In this document: piece after piece, positions 8,112 to 17,557 of the stretch | Position numbering within the stretch: the first letter of the stretch is position 1 | How the letters are laid out: each line of letters begins with the position of its first letter | Assembly: GCA_002452215.1 (NCBI GenBank) | Contig: DKCO01000011.1 | Location: forward strand, 1-50,260 | Origin: Spirochaetales bacterium UBA6872 | GTDB lineage: Bacteria; Spirochaetota; Spirochaetia; Sphaerochaetales; Sphaerochaetaceae | Direction of reading: 5' to 3' | DNA length: 50,260 nt | The notes under the pieces: generated by a model | Told to the model about the DNA's origin: nothing | What the model saw: only the letters and a program-made list of their open reading frames with translations | The model's database searches: none | Position numbers and translations under genes: made by a program

Positions 8112-8154
8112 ATGCAACAATATTTTATTCGCTTCTCTGAAAGGAGGATATTGT

Positions 8155-9684
8155 ATGAAACGCTTATTCGTTTTTGTTTTGTTGTCTTTTTTTGTGTTTT
8201 CTTCTCTATATGCTCTCGGTGGCTCGGAGAAGGAAGCTGATGATAATCTTGCAAAAGGCAAGGATACTTTGATAGTCGCTCTTGATGGTGAGCCTCAACA
8301 GCTTGATCCATATGCCCACTCAAACCAGAATGGGCTTGTTGTTTCAAGGCTTGTGTATGAGCCTTTGTTCCGCTCTGACTTGGAAGGCAACATCTCTGCA
8401 TGGCTTGCAACAGAGTACAAGATGATAGACGATACTACGCTAAGCCTTACTCTTCGAGATGATGTCTATTTCCATGACGGATCGAAGATGACAGCTGAAG
8501 ATGTTGCTTATTCTCTCAAGACTGCAGCGGAAAGCTCATTTACTTCCAATCTATTTGGGTCGATAGATACAACAGCTTTCCAAATTGTCGATGATACACA
8601 TCTTATCGTAAAGCTTAAGGCTCCTAACGCGGCTTTGATCTCTGCAATGGCATCATATCGCTGTGCGGTGATCAGCAAGAACTACTATGAGAATGCTACT
8701 TCGGAAGAGAGATCGAGAAAGCCGATGGGCACAGGACCAATGGTTTTTAGCAAATGGGTAAGTGGAGACAGAATCGAGCTTGAAGCAAATGAGAATTATT
8801 GGAGCGATAAACTTGCATATGATCATTTTGTTGCAAGAGTCATCGTTGAAGGCTCGTCTAGGGCAATCGAGCTTGAGACTGGCGGTGTCGATATCGCATT
8901 CAATCTTCCATCCACTGAGTGGGAAAGGATTGAGAACAACCCAAAGACAAGGCTTATAAGCGGAAATACTCAAGGTGTCAGCTTCATAACATACAACAGT
9001 TCTATAAAGCCATATGACGACTACAATGTGAGGGCGGGGCTTTCATATGCCCTTAACAGGGATGCTCTGGTGCAAATAGGATGGGGTGGAAAGGCCCTTG
9101 TTGCTGATAGCTACTACTCATCGACAATAATCGGGCATAAGGCAACGTCATTGCCTGGCTATGATCCAGAGAAGGCCAAAGAGCTTTTGAAGAAGGCTGG
9201 ATATGATGAGAAGAATCACTTGAAGCTTGTTTACACTACATATGACAGCACGTTGAACAGGAATTTCTCAGAGGCTGTGCAATCGATGTGGACAGCTCTT
9301 GGAGTGGTAGATTGTGATATCCAATTCGTTGATCTTGCGCAATATACTACGCTCAATAACTCAGGAGCGATTGCTGTATCGCTGATGACAAATACTGCAG
9401 CGATAAACGACCCGTCGGCAGCTCTTTTGGCATGGCCTATAGAGAGGACTATATCCATCAGGCATGGCGATGAGAAGATACAAGACTACCTTGATGCCGG
9501 AATATCCACATATGATGAAAGCAAGAGAAAAGAAATCTATGGAGAGCTCCAAGACTATCTTGCATCGAAGCTGTACACATTCCCGATCGCATTCCCCGCA
9601 AATGCCTATGGATGCTCATCTATTATAAAGAATCTTCCATTCTATCCTAACGTTATTCCGGATTTGACTCTTATCTCATTTTGA
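8155..9684 (+). CDS. Peptide/nickel ABC transporter substrate-binding protein
   Basis: This is the exported solute-binding component (SBP_bac_5 family) of an oligopeptide-type ABC importer. It has 509 residues. Residues 1-20 form a signal peptide (M-K-R-L-F-V-F-V-L-L) ending in L-Y-A-L-G-G-S, with no lipobox cysteine, so it appears to be cleaved by signal peptidase I. The family pattern is visible in L-D-P-Y-A-H-S-N-Q and L-V-Y-E-P-L-F near the N-terminus and in the F-H-D-G-S-K-M-T-A-E-D-V motif near residue 115. I chose ATG 8155 with AAGGAGG upstream over an earlier in-frame start. It heads the five-gene transporter operon with a final MmgE/PrpD gene. Ligand is unknown. Confidence 0.92.
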   Translation: MKRLFVFVLLSFFVFSSLYALGGSEKEADDNLAKGKDTLIVALDGEPQQLDPYAHSNQNGLVVSRLVYEPLFRSDLEGNISAWLATEYKMIDDTTLSLTLRDDVYFHDGSKMTAEDVAYSLKTAAESSFTSNLFGSIDTTAFQIVDDTHLIVKLKAPNAALISAMASYRCAVISKNYYENATSEERSRKPMGTGPMVFSKWVSGDRIELEANENYWSDKLAYDHFVARVIVEGSSRAIELETGGVDIAFNLPSTEWERIENNPKTRLISGNTQGVSFITYNSSIKPYDDYNVRAGLSYALNRDALVQIGWGGKALVADSYYSSTIIGHKATSLPGYDPEKAKELLKKAGYDEKNHLKLVYTTYDSTLNRNFSEAVQSMWTALGVVDCDIQFVDLAQYTTLNNSGAIAVSLMTNTAAINDPSAALLAWPIERTISIRHGDEKIQDYLDAGISTYDESKRKEIYGELQDYLASKLYTFPIAFPANAYGCSSIIKNLPFYPNVIPDLTLISF

Positions 9685-9690
9685 CATCAT

Positions 9691-9708
9691 TCGGGCACTA
9701 TTGCCCGA
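9691..9708 (+). promoter_or_regulatory. Intercistronic hairpin after binding-protein gene
   Basis: A 6-bp perfect stem (TCGGGC and GCCCGA) with a 6-base loop lies between the binding-protein stop and the permease ribosome site GGAGG at 9712. No T-run follows, so it is more likely an mRNA-stabilising or attenuating hairpin, which would raise binding-protein expression over the permeases, than a full terminator. Confidence 0.5.
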
Positions 9709-9723
9709 GACGGAGGCTATGCT

Positions 9724-10686
9724 ATGTGGCGTTATGTACTCAAGCGCATACTTGTTACGATTCCTGTTCTTCTATGCGTTACATTCCTGATTTTCACGAT
9801 GATGCATTTCACGGATGGGGATCCTGCGCGTTTGATCCTTGGCGATAGTGCATCGGAAGAGGAAGTAATGGCTCTTAGAAGTGAAATGGGGCTCGATAGG
9901 CCATTTCTTCAGCAATATCTGATCTATATGCGCAATTTGTTGCATGGCAATCTTGGCACTTCATACACGACACAGCTTCCTGTAAGTCAGGAGATTATCG
10001 CAAGGCTTCCTGTTACGATAAGGCTCTCTGTGCTAAGCTGTTTGTTTGCTGTCGCTGTCGGCATCCCAGCTGGGATAATAAGCGCTGTAAGACAATACAC
10101 TATCCTGGATAATGTGATCACAGTCCTTGCATTGATTGGCATAACCATGCCAAACTTCTGGCTTGCTCTTTTATTGGTGCTCTTTTTCTCTGTTAAGCTT
10201 GGCATCCTTCCTGCATCAGGGTTGTATGGCCCACTGTATTACATAATGCCTGTTCTGAGCATAAGCGCAGCCTCCCTTGCAACAATAACCAGGATGACTA
10301 GATCTTCAATGCTTGAAGTAATCAGATCCGACTACATAAGGACAGCAAGGGCAAAGGGGCTTTCGGAGAGGGAAGTCATATTCAAGCATGCTCTCAAGAA
10401 CGCACTCATACCGATTATTACTATAATTGGGATCCAGTTTGCAGGAGGCCTTTCGGGAGCTGTAGTCAATGAGCAAGTTTTTGCAATTCCCGGCCTTGGC
10501 AAGATGATGGTCGATGCAATAAAGAACAGAAACTATCCACTAGTAGAGGGTGGTGTGCTTGTTATTGCTCTTATGTGTTCTATTGTCAACTTGTGCGTTG
10601 ATTTGATGTATGCAATTGCTGATCCTAGGATAAAAGCGCAATACGAGAGGAAGAAGACTAAGAAAAACAAGGAGGAGGCCCATTGA
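9724..10686 (+). CDS. Oligopeptide ABC transporter permease, DppB type
   Basis: The 320-residue inner-membrane permease starts M-W-R-Y-V-L-K-R-I with the usual N-terminal helix of the DppB/OppB family. A periplasmic loop (residues 30-95) with L-G-L-D-R-P-F-L-Q-Q-Y and G-N-L-G-T-S-Y follows, then five more helices. The EAA coupling motif is visible as Y-I-R-T-A-R-A-K-G-L-S-E near residue 205, followed by H-A-L-K-N-A-L-I-P. GGAGG lies seven bases before the ATG. Its TGA overlaps the start of the second permease (TGATG), so the two are translationally coupled. It forms the membrane channel with the next gene product. Confidence 0.92.
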   Translation: MWRYVLKRILVTIPVLLCVTFLIFTMMHFTDGDPARLILGDSASEEEVMALRSEMGLDRPFLQQYLIYMRNLLHGNLGTSYTTQLPVSQEIIARLPVTIRLSVLSCLFAVAVGIPAGIISAVRQYTILDNVITVLALIGITMPNFWLALLLVLFFSVKLGILPASGLYGPLYYIMPVLSISAASLATITRMTRSSMLEVIRSDYIRTARAKGLSEREVIFKHALKNALIPIITIIGIQFAGGLSGAVVNEQVFAIPGLGKMMVDAIKNRNYPLVEGGVLVIALMCSIVNLCVDLMYAIADPRIKAQYERKKTKKNKEEAH

Positions 10687-11540
10687 TGGAGAATAAAAAG
10701 AGAAGCCAGGCAAAGGAAGTTTGGAAAAGACTCAAGAAGAGCCGGCTTGCGATGCTGGGCCTTGCAGGCCTTTTGATTTTGCTCATATGTGCGCTTTTCG
10801 CTGATTTCATAGCTCCCTATGATTATGCATTACAAGATTACAATGCATTGAACGAGAAACCATCCTTAGAGCATATCTTTGGCACTGACAACTTCGGGCG
10901 CGATATTTTCTCTCGTGTCATCTATGGGGCCAGGATATCTCTTGTGATGGGGCTCATATCACTCGCTGTAGGGGCATTGATCGGTTGTTTTCTTGGTGCT
11001 GTCGCTGGCTTTTTCGGCAAGAAGCTTGAGAGCTTGATAATGCGAGCTTGCGATATAATGATGGCTATTCCTTCAACTGTTTTGGCAATAGTGATCGCAA
11101 CGACACTTGGCCCGGGGCTCCTTAATGCGATTATTGCATTGTCGATAAGTACAATACCGACTTTCGCAAGGGTCGTAAGAGGTTCAACGCTCACAGTCAA
11201 GGACCAGGAGTATATTGAGGCTGCAAGATGCATCGGTGCAAAGAATGGCCATATAATCATGCACTATGTATTTCCGAATGTCCTTGCACCAATCATTGTA
11301 CAGGCTACTCTTGGAATAGGAAAATCGATAATCATGCTAGCATCTCTTTCTTTCTTGGGCCTTGGCATCCAACCACCGACTCCAGAGTGGGGCTCTATGC
11401 TTTCGACTGCAAGAACATACATGAGGGATTATCCACATGAAGTAATCTTTCCTGGCCTTGCAATCATGTTCACAGTTCTTTCATTGAATCTTTTTGGCGA
11501 TGGGCTGAGAGATGCTTTGGATCCAAAACTAAAGAGGTAG
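10686..11540 (+). CDS. Oligopeptide ABC transporter permease, DppC type
   Basis: The 284-residue permease has the DppC/OppC layout: a basic cytoplasmic N-terminus, a first helix near residues 25-45, then H-I-F-G-T-D-N-F-G-R-D-I-F-S-R near residue 62. Five further helices follow. The EAA loop contains Y-I-E-A-A-R-C-I-G-A near residue 180, and the C-terminal end is the family-typical G-D-G-L-R-D-A-L-D-P-K. The ATG at 10686 overlaps the preceding stop by one base and has GGAGGAGG upstream. It is expected to pair with the DppB-type permease and the two ATPases that follow. Confidence 0.92.
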   Translation: MENKKRSQAKEVWKRLKKSRLAMLGLAGLLILLICALFADFIAPYDYALQDYNALNEKPSLEHIFGTDNFGRDIFSRVIYGARISLVMGLISLAVGALIGCFLGAVAGFFGKKLESLIMRACDIMMAIPSTVLAIVIATTLGPGLLNAIIALSISTIPTFARVVRGSTLTVKDQEYIEAARCIGAKNGHIIMHYVFPNVLAPIIVQATLGIGKSIIMLASLSFLGLGIQPPTPEWGSMLSTARTYMRDYPHEVIFPGLAIMFTVLSLNLFGDGLRDALDPKLKR

Positions 11541-11543
11541 ATC

Positions 11544-12536
11544 ATGGCAGATTGCGATAAAGAAGATATTTTGCAAGTTGAGGATCTAGTAATCCACTAT
11601 TTCACTGACGATGGTGAGGTGTGTGCCGTAAATGGAATAAGCTTTTCCCTTAAAAAAGGAGAAGTCATGGGTCTTGTCGGAGAGACAGGAGCTGGCAAGA
11701 CAACAACAGCATTGGGCTTGATGAGATTGGTTCCAAGCCCTCCTGGGCGTATCGTCTCTGGAACAATAAGGCTTGAAGGCAAGGATCTGACAAAGCTGAG
11801 CGAGGTTGAGATGCGTCTTATTCGAGGCAATGATATCTCGATGATTTTCCAGGATCCGATGACAAGCCTTAACCCTGTCATGCGCGTTGGTGAGCAAATA
11901 TCAGAGGTTGTAAGAAAACATAGAAAAGTAAGCCGGCTTGATGCTGAGAGGATTGCGTGCGAGATGATCGAGAAGGTCGGTATCCCAAGAGAGAGGATGA
12001 ATGACTATCCACATCAATTCTCAGGAGGTATGAAGCAAAGAGTTGTGATTGCTATCGCTCTTGCATGCAGGCCTGAGATAATCATTGCAGATGAGCCTAC
12101 GACAGCTTTGGATGTGACTATCCAGGCCCAGGTCTTGGCCTTGATTAGGAATTTAAGGAAAGAGTACCAGACATCTATGCTTTTGATAACGCATGACTTG
12201 GGAGTTGTTGCAGAAATTTGTACTAAGGTTGCGATAATGTATGCTGGCATGATCGTAGAAAGCGGCACTATAGAGGACATCTATGAGCATACAGCCCACC
12301 CATACACCAAGGGGTTGTTTGGATCTCTTCCTTCAATGAACATAAAAGAAAAAAGACTTCATCCTATAAGCGGGCTTATGCCAGATCCGGCCAATCTTCC
12401 TAAGGGTTGTCCTTTCTCTCCAAGATGCAAGGACAGAATGGATATTTGCAACGAGAAGATGCCTGGAGATGTAGAGGTTTCCCATGGGCATTTCGTCAAA
12501 TGCTTCTTATGTGGAAAAACAGAGAAACAAGGGTAA
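11544..12536 (+). CDS. Oligopeptide ABC transporter ATPase, DppD type
   Basis: This cytoplasmic ATPase has 330 residues. Walker A is G-E-T-G-A-G-K-T near residue 48, the signature is F-S-G-G-M-K-Q-R near 160, Walker B is I-I-I-A-D-E-P near 180, and the switch histidine is in T-H-D-L. The C-terminal oligopeptide/dipeptide extension has four cysteines (in C-P-F-S-P-R-C-K-D-R-M-D-I-C and further on), a pattern that can bind an Fe-S cluster in this family. The start lies three bases after the permease stop. It forms a heterodimeric motor with the DppF-type ATPase. Confidence 0.93.
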   Translation: MADCDKEDILQVEDLVIHYFTDDGEVCAVNGISFSLKKGEVMGLVGETGAGKTTTALGLMRLVPSPPGRIVSGTIRLEGKDLTKLSEVEMRLIRGNDISMIFQDPMTSLNPVMRVGEQISEVVRKHRKVSRLDAERIACEMIEKVGIPRERMNDYPHQFSGGMKQRVVIAIALACRPEIIIADEPTTALDVTIQAQVLALIRNLRKEYQTSMLLITHDLGVVAEICTKVAIMYAGMIVESGTIEDIYEHTAHPYTKGLFGSLPSMNIKEKRLHPISGLMPDPANLPKGCPFSPRCKDRMDICNEKMPGDVEVSHGHFVKCFLCGKTEKQG

Positions 12537-12540
12537 GACT

Positions 12541-13491
12541 ATGGATGAATTGCTAAGAGTTGAGGGATTAAAGAAGTATTTCAAAACGCCGCATGGTTTG
12601 CTTCATGCCGTAGATGATGTCGATTTCTCTATCTCAAAAGGTGAGACTTTGGGAGTTGTCGGCGAATCTGGATGCGGAAAATCCACTTTAGGAAGAGTTG
12701 TTATAAAGCTTTTGCCAGCAACAGATGGGGAAGTTTATTTCAAAGGAGAGGAAATCCTTGCCCAGAAGGACTCGATAAAGCTAAGAAAAAGCTTGCAAAT
12801 GATTTTCCAAGATCCTTTTTCATCATTGAATCCAAGGATGACTGTTGGCGAGATAATAGGCGAGCCGATGAGAATAAACAAAATCTGTCCAAAAGGCGAG
12901 ATCGATGAAAGAGTCTCATCACTGATGGATACTGTTGGGCTCGCATCAAGATATGTAAACTACTACCCTCATGAGCTTGATGGCGGAAGAAGGCAAAGAA
13001 TAGGTATTGCGAGGGCATTGGCTCTTGAGCCTGAGTTTATTGTTTGCGATGAGCCTGTCTCGGCTTTGGACGTATCAATACAAGCGCAGATTATAAATTT
13101 GATGCAGGATTTGCAAGAAGAGCGTGGCTTTTCATATATGTTCATTACTCATGATCTTTCTGTTGTTCGTCATATATCGAACAATATAATGGTCATGTAC
13201 ATGGGAAAAGTTGTCGAAAAAGCGCCAACCGAGGAACTGTTTTCAAATACAATCCATCCATATACAAAGGCTCTTCTTGCTGCAATACCTCTTCCTGTTG
13301 TGCATAAAGGAGAGATCGAAAGACCGATTTTGCGAGGTGAAATCACCAGTCCTATAGATCCAAAGCCTGGTTGCCGATTTGCATCCAGATGCCCAGTTGC
13401 AACTGATATGTGCAAAGAGAAGACTCCATGCTTAGTTGAGATAAGAAAGTCGCATTTCGTTGCTTGCCATAGGGCAAAGGAGTTTGCATGA
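12541..13491 (+). CDS. Oligopeptide ABC transporter ATPase, DppF type
   Basis: The 316-residue second ATPase has Walker A G-E-S-G-C-G-K-S near residue 42, Walker B I-V-C-D-E-P near 170 and the switch T-H-D-L near 205. The signature reads L-D-G-G-R-R-Q-R instead of LSGGQ-Q-R. As I recall, this variant occurs in some DppF/OppF proteins, and the Gly-Gly pair is intact. The C-terminus has the C-x6-C-x6-C-x5-C extension. I chose ATG 12541 over an upstream in-frame ATG that overlaps DppD by 53 bases, because M-D-E-L-L-R-V-E-G-L is the usual beginning. The end overlaps the PrpD-family start by four bases (ATGA). Confidence 0.92.
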   Translation: MDELLRVEGLKKYFKTPHGLLHAVDDVDFSISKGETLGVVGESGCGKSTLGRVVIKLLPATDGEVYFKGEEILAQKDSIKLRKSLQMIFQDPFSSLNPRMTVGEIIGEPMRINKICPKGEIDERVSSLMDTVGLASRYVNYYPHELDGGRRQRIGIARALALEPEFIVCDEPVSALDVSIQAQIINLMQDLQEERGFSYMFITHDLSVVRHISNNIMVMYMGKVVEKAPTEELFSNTIHPYTKALLAAIPLPVVHKGEIERPILRGEITSPIDPKPGCRFASRCPVATDMCKEKTPCLVEIRKSHFVACHRAKEFA

Positions 13492-14837
13492 AAAGGGATT
13501 ATCTTGAAAGAATCGTAGATGCGTTCTATTCATTGGACATATCAACTGTTCCTGATAATGTTATACATCAAATACAGCGAACGCTTCTCGACTATCTGGG
13601 TTGTACAATATACTCGACAAGCCACAGGCTATGTTCGGATCTGGTTGAGCTTGTGAAATCAATTAGCGCTCAAGGCGAGTCATCGATATGGGGCGAAAAG
13701 AAGCAATTCAATTTGGAAGCATCGGCATTTGCAAATGCATCAAGGACAAGTACAATCGAGCTTGATGACGTATCAGGAATGGGAGCATCTGTACACCCAG
13801 GCGTCTATGTCTGGTCATCAGCATTTGCCTCTTTTGAGAAGTACCATCCCGACAAGGATACAGTTCTTAAGGCTGTTTTGTTCGGGTATGATCTTTGTCT
13901 TAGAATGGGCCTTTTATCAACAGAGAATGTCAGAAAGCTTGGACTTCATGGCCCAGGTCTCAATGGAGCGTTTGCATCAGTTGCCACATCTGGCATGCTA
14001 GCTGGTTTGAGCAAGAAAGAGATAATGAATGCAATTTGCCTAGCCGGAAGCCTTTTGCCTATTTGCCCATTTGTAAGTTTCCTATCAGGATCTGATTCAA
14101 AGGATTTCTATGGAGGCTGGGGATGCTATCTTGGCATGATTGCTGTCAATGGAGCAAAGCGGGGCATGAGTGGCCCTGAGGCTATCCTAGATGGTGAGAA
14201 ATCGTTGAAAAGCATCTATTCTGGAGCTGAGCCAGATGGTGAGATTGCTAAGGATTTCTTGATAGAGAAGATTTCATTCAAAGAGTTCAGTGCATGTGCA
14301 TCTGTACACCCTGCTGTAAGTGCGCTTTTGCAAATAATTGAGCAAAGACCTTTTTCTGTAAATGATGTAAAGAAGATAATAGTTGAGACATACCCATATT
14401 CCTACCAGCTAAACAGTGGAGTTGAGATGCCATTGAATGTGTCATCGGCACGTCTTTATCTTCCATATGCTATCTCTGTTGGTGTTATTTGCAAGGCTTT
14501 GCCTCCAGATGCATTTCTATTGGAGAATATAAAAAGCGGAAAGTACTCATCGTTGATGGATAAGGTCGAAGTCTTGAACCATGTTGAGTATGGTGATTCA
14601 TCTTTCTCTATAAGAGGCGCAATAGTAACAGTTGTCTTGAAGAATGGAGAAGTACTTAAGAGGGAGCATATTGGCTCTAGATGGTCAAAAGGCGCAAGAG
14701 ACGAGGATCTCGAGAATAAATTCAAATCTCTTTCCAATAGTGCCTTTGACGAAAAGATGCTAGACGAAATAAGCAAAAGAGCACTTTCCTTTGATGGCAA
14801 CCTCGGCTACTTCATCGATATGCTAAAGAGTTTGTAA
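13488..14837 (+). CDS. MmgE/PrpD family protein
   Basis: The protein has 449 residues and spans the MmgE/PrpD fold (2-methylcitrate dehydratase and related iron-independent enzymes). The N-terminal helical domain carries the family pattern R-T-L-L-D-Y-L-G-C-T near residue 30. A-S-R-T-S-T-I-E-L-D-D-V and the S-V-H-P-G stretch near residue 105 lie by the active-site helix. It is fused by a 4-bp overlap to the peptide transporter operon. No methylcitrate synthase or lyase gene is nearby, so a propionate pathway is not supported. Members of this family also include cis-aconitate decarboxylases and other hydro-lyases. I infer that it acts on something the transporter brings in, or on its breakdown product. 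Confidence 0.85.
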   Translation: MKRDYLERIVDAFYSLDISTVPDNVIHQIQRTLLDYLGCTIYSTSHRLCSDLVELVKSISAQGESSIWGEKKQFNLEASAFANASRTSTIELDDVSGMGASVHPGVYVWSSAFASFEKYHPDKDTVLKAVLFGYDLCLRMGLLSTENVRKLGLHGPGLNGAFASVATSGMLAGLSKKEIMNAICLAGSLLPICPFVSFLSGSDSKDFYGGWGCYLGMIAVNGAKRGMSGPEAILDGEKSLKSIYSGAEPDGEIAKDFLIEKISFKEFSACASVHPAVSALLQIIEQRPFSVNDVKKIIVETYPYSYQLNSGVEMPLNVSSARLYLPYAISVGVICKALPPDAFLLENIKSGKYSSLMDKVEVLNHVEYGDSSFSIRGAIVTVVLKNGEVLKREHIGSRWSKGARDEDLENKFKSLSNSAFDEKMLDEISKRALSFDGNLGYFIDMLKSL

Positions 14838-14845
14838 AAGGCTTT

Positions 14846-17557
14846 TCACTTATTGCAATATCTTACAGTACCTTTTTCAAAAGCATCAGGATATAAGAAA
14901 TGCAATGTCCTACCTTTGTCATTCTTTACCGAGAATTTCTCGTTTATCGTTGATGATACTTTGAATATGCCTTCATCTTTGACATTCACAATATCGCCGA
15001 CATTTGGAGGGGCAATGCTTGTTCCGTATATTGCATTGAATTCATCATTTTTCAGCACAGTAGAGTAGCCTCCGACAGCTTTTCCAGTGTGCTTGTTGAT
15101 TCCAGTGTACTCAAGGGATGCTTCCTCATATCGTCTGAATTTGAATATAGCATCATTCATAAGAGCTTCGTTGAATAGCCCAAGAGAGGCGAGAAGCTCG
15201 AAGTCTTCAACATTAAGACCTGTGACTTTCTTGAATAGATTTGGTTCAAGCTTTGTAATCACATCCTTGAGGCATACTTCCCTGAAATCAGTAAGATACA
15301 TGAAGATTGGGATTCTGGTCGCAAATTTTATCAGCTTTTCTTGTATTTCTTTCCGCTTGCTCTTGTATTCCTTTTCTTCATTCGACAGCTCTTTCTTCTC
15401 TTCTTTTGTCCCAGATTTGTCTTTTCCTTCTTTCTTTGCTTTCTTGACTTCCTCCGATTTGTTGATGATTGTCTTTATATCATCATTGAGGCTTCTGAAT
15501 CCTTCGATTTGCATCAATGCGTCAAGTGCTTTCTTATTGTTGAGAAGTCTTTCTAAAGTTTCATTGTCGACATTGACCAAAAGAGCCGATTCCCAGCGCC
15601 TGGCAAGAAGTGTTGCCGATATCCCAGACGATGCAATATCGAGAATATCTTTTGCATCTATTTCTCTCATGATATTGCCTTCATAGGAAAGCACAGGCAG
15701 GAATCGAATGAATGCTGAGACCTTTTTCTCGGGATCCTTTTCCTTGACATTCAATTGGCATGAATACTCTGAAAGCTGTCTGAGTGTTCTGTTGGGTGCA
15801 AAATCAAAAACGTAGCACTCTCTTTTGATTATCATATCTTTTGCAACCCAAGGCGATTGCACTCTGAATGCTGCTTGAAAATAGGTCTCTGGTTGCGACA
15901 GGTTTCTGAGCATAAAGATGCCAGTCCATGGCTTTACAGTAACACCTGTTGTCAATTTTCCACAAGAAAGAGTAATAGTATGCGTCTTCAAAGGATCATC
16001 CATTGCTTTTTCAACTGGTATTAAAGCTTCAGCTCCTTGTCCAGACTCTGAGCCAGCAACAACAATTACTTTGTAGTCTTTATAGAAAACATTTTGTTTT
16101 TCAGCCAAAAGATTTCTCATGGCATAGCATGAATTAACAGTTGGCAGGAACCAAAGAGTGTGTTGCAATGCTTGCCTGAGGCGGATATCTGAATACGGAA
16201 AAGGAGATGACCTCCTGCTCTTTAGTTCGTCGACAGTAGATTCCATGTAAGAGCCTCTGATCAAATCGAGCCACTTTTGCACGTAATCCTTGTAGATGAA
16301 CTCGGCATTTTCTCTATTTCCTTTTGTGTCAAAGAATACATTCAGGTCAAATTCATTGAAATCAGAATTCAATGCAATCTTTCTTATGGATTCAGGAAGT
16401 TTGTATGTCATCATGACCATTCTTGGAAGCGAAAGGTAAGGATTGGGACCATTTGCATCATTCCAATTCTCTTTTGCACTTTGCTCATCGCTATATGTCC
16501 AAGAGAATATTTGTTCCTCGATGAATTCCCCTGATGATATTGCTCTAAATGGTGTCCCTGACAAAAACAGATAATGCTCTGTTGTTATTGGCAAGAAAGA
16601 TTCATCTATGTTCAAGGCTGTATCTTTTTTTCCTGCCTTTTCGCTCTCTTTTGTTTCATTCTCGCTTTCAATTATTTCCTCTTCTTCATCATCTTTTGCA
16701 AACAGGTCTTTCGAGCGTTCTTTCCATGCTCCAAAATGGTATTCATCAAAGATGACAAGGTCCCAGTTTATCTCATGTATAAAGCCATTGTGGGCTTTTA
16801 TCTTTCCATCTGGACCAACGCCAAGAAGGTCTTGCAATGAACCAAAGCACACAATAGGGGAGGACTTGTCACATTTCTCATATTGTACGTTCAATGATGG
16901 TGTGGATTTATCATTGGATGATGGATTTGAGATGAATTGCCAGCCTTCAAAATCGACATGTGAATTGAGATCATCTTTCCAAGCAGATTTTACAGCGGGT
17001 TTGAATGTAAGAACCAGAACACGTTTGAAGTTCATTGCTTTAGCAAGCTCATAAGATGCGAATGTCTTGCCAAAACGCATCTTTGCATTCCAAAGAAACT
17101 TTGGTGTTCTGTTTTTCATATCCTCTTTGAAAGATTCAAAGTAGCTCTTTGTCTTTTCTACAGCCATCCTTTGCTCAGGACGCATTTTGAAAGTCTCTAT
17201 TCGCGAAGTCGCTGTTGCCAATCGATTTCGCACAGCATATATAGCTCGTCTAAGCATATCAACAGAGCATCTGTACCATTCGCCAGCTTGGCAGATAACA
17301 TGCATGTCATTTCTAAGCATCCTATGAACATCATGGTCAGTGAAAATCGAGCCATCTGATCTCATCGCGGATGTTTCATACTCTATCATAACCTCGCTAG
17401 GCTCAGGCTTTACAACACCCTCAGTCTCTTTTACTCGTACCTCTGTTTGCCTATCTGTATAGCCAATCTTAAGAAGGCCTTTCCATCTAGGATCTGAGTA
17501 TGCATAGATTGTCGGAGTAATAGATGTATCTCTTGGCAAGAATTCAAAGTCACTCAT
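14846..17557 (-). CDS. T5orf172 (GIY-YIG) nuclease / DEAD-box helicase, restriction subunit
   Basis: The protein has about 903 residues. Residues 15-100 form a T5orf172 (GIY-YIG-like) nuclease module: Y-A-Y, then L-L-K-I-G-Y-T near 30, and later D-V-H-R and G-E-W-Y-R. A superfamily 2 helicase follows, with Walker A A-K-M-R-F-G-K-T near 160, motif II D-E-Y-H near 272, motif III L-S-G-T-P-F and motif VI Q-A-A-F-R-V-Q. The C-terminal half is unassigned and includes a Lys/Glu-rich coil. I infer it is the ATP-dependent restriction subunit of the operon with the two methylase genes upstream. I chose ATG 17557, which overlaps the methylase stop by 8 bp. A GTG at 17566 is also possible. It is convergent with the PrpD-family gene. 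Confidence 0.82.
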   Translation of the reverse strand: MSDFEFLPRDTSITPTIYAYSDPRWKGLLKIGYTDRQTEVRVKETEGVVKPEPSEVMIEYETSAMRSDGSIFTDHDVHRMLRNDMHVICQAGEWYRCSVDMLRRAIYAVRNRLATATSRIETFKMRPEQRMAVEKTKSYFESFKEDMKNRTPKFLWNAKMRFGKTFASYELAKAMNFKRVLVLTFKPAVKSAWKDDLNSHVDFEGWQFISNPSSNDKSTPSLNVQYEKCDKSSPIVCFGSLQDLLGVGPDGKIKAHNGFIHEINWDLVIFDEYHFGAWKERSKDLFAKDDEEEEIIESENETKESEKAGKKDTALNIDESFLPITTEHYLFLSGTPFRAISSGEFIEEQIFSWTYSDEQSAKENWNDANGPNPYLSLPRMVMMTYKLPESIRKIALNSDFNEFDLNVFFDTKGNRENAEFIYKDYVQKWLDLIRGSYMESTVDELKSRRSSPFPYSDIRLRQALQHTLWFLPTVNSCYAMRNLLAEKQNVFYKDYKVIVVAGSESGQGAEALIPVEKAMDDPLKTHTITLSCGKLTTGVTVKPWTGIFMLRNLSQPETYFQAAFRVQSPWVAKDMIIKRECYVFDFAPNRTLRQLSEYSCQLNVKEKDPEKKVSAFIRFLPVLSYEGNIMREIDAKDILDIASSGISATLLARRWESALLVNVDNETLERLLNNKKALDALMQIEGFRSLNDDIKTIINKSEEVKKAKKEGKDKSGTKEEKKELSNEEKEYKSKRKEIQEKLIKFATRIPIFMYLTDFREVCLKDVITKLEPNLFKKVTGLNVEDFELLASLGLFNEALMNDAIFKFRRYEEASLEYTGINKHTGKAVGGYSTVLKNDEFNAIYGTSIAPPNVGDIVNVKDEGIFKVSSTINEKFSVKNDKGRTLHFLYPDAFEKGTVRYCNK

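Noticed and set aside
8092..8154. Upstream extension of the ABC substrate-binding protein
   Set aside because: It would place 21 residues before an otherwise ideal signal peptide. The ATG at 8155 has AAGGAGG at the right distance, and the predicted promoter lies inside the extension.
12541..13491. DppF-type ATPase as defective because LSGGQ reads LDGGR
   Set aside because: The Gly-Gly core, Walker A, Walker B and switch histidine are intact, and as I recall this signature variant occurs in other DppF/OppF proteins.
13488..14837. 2-methylcitrate dehydratase (prpD) of a propionate pathway
   Set aside because: No prpB or prpC homologue lies nearby, and the MmgE/PrpD family covers several reactions, so only the family name is given.
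15087..15686. Long plus-strand frame of 199 codons within the helicase gene
   Set aside because: It is Ser/Phe/Leu-rich, antisense to conserved coding sequence, and has no ribosome site. It is a typical shadow frame.
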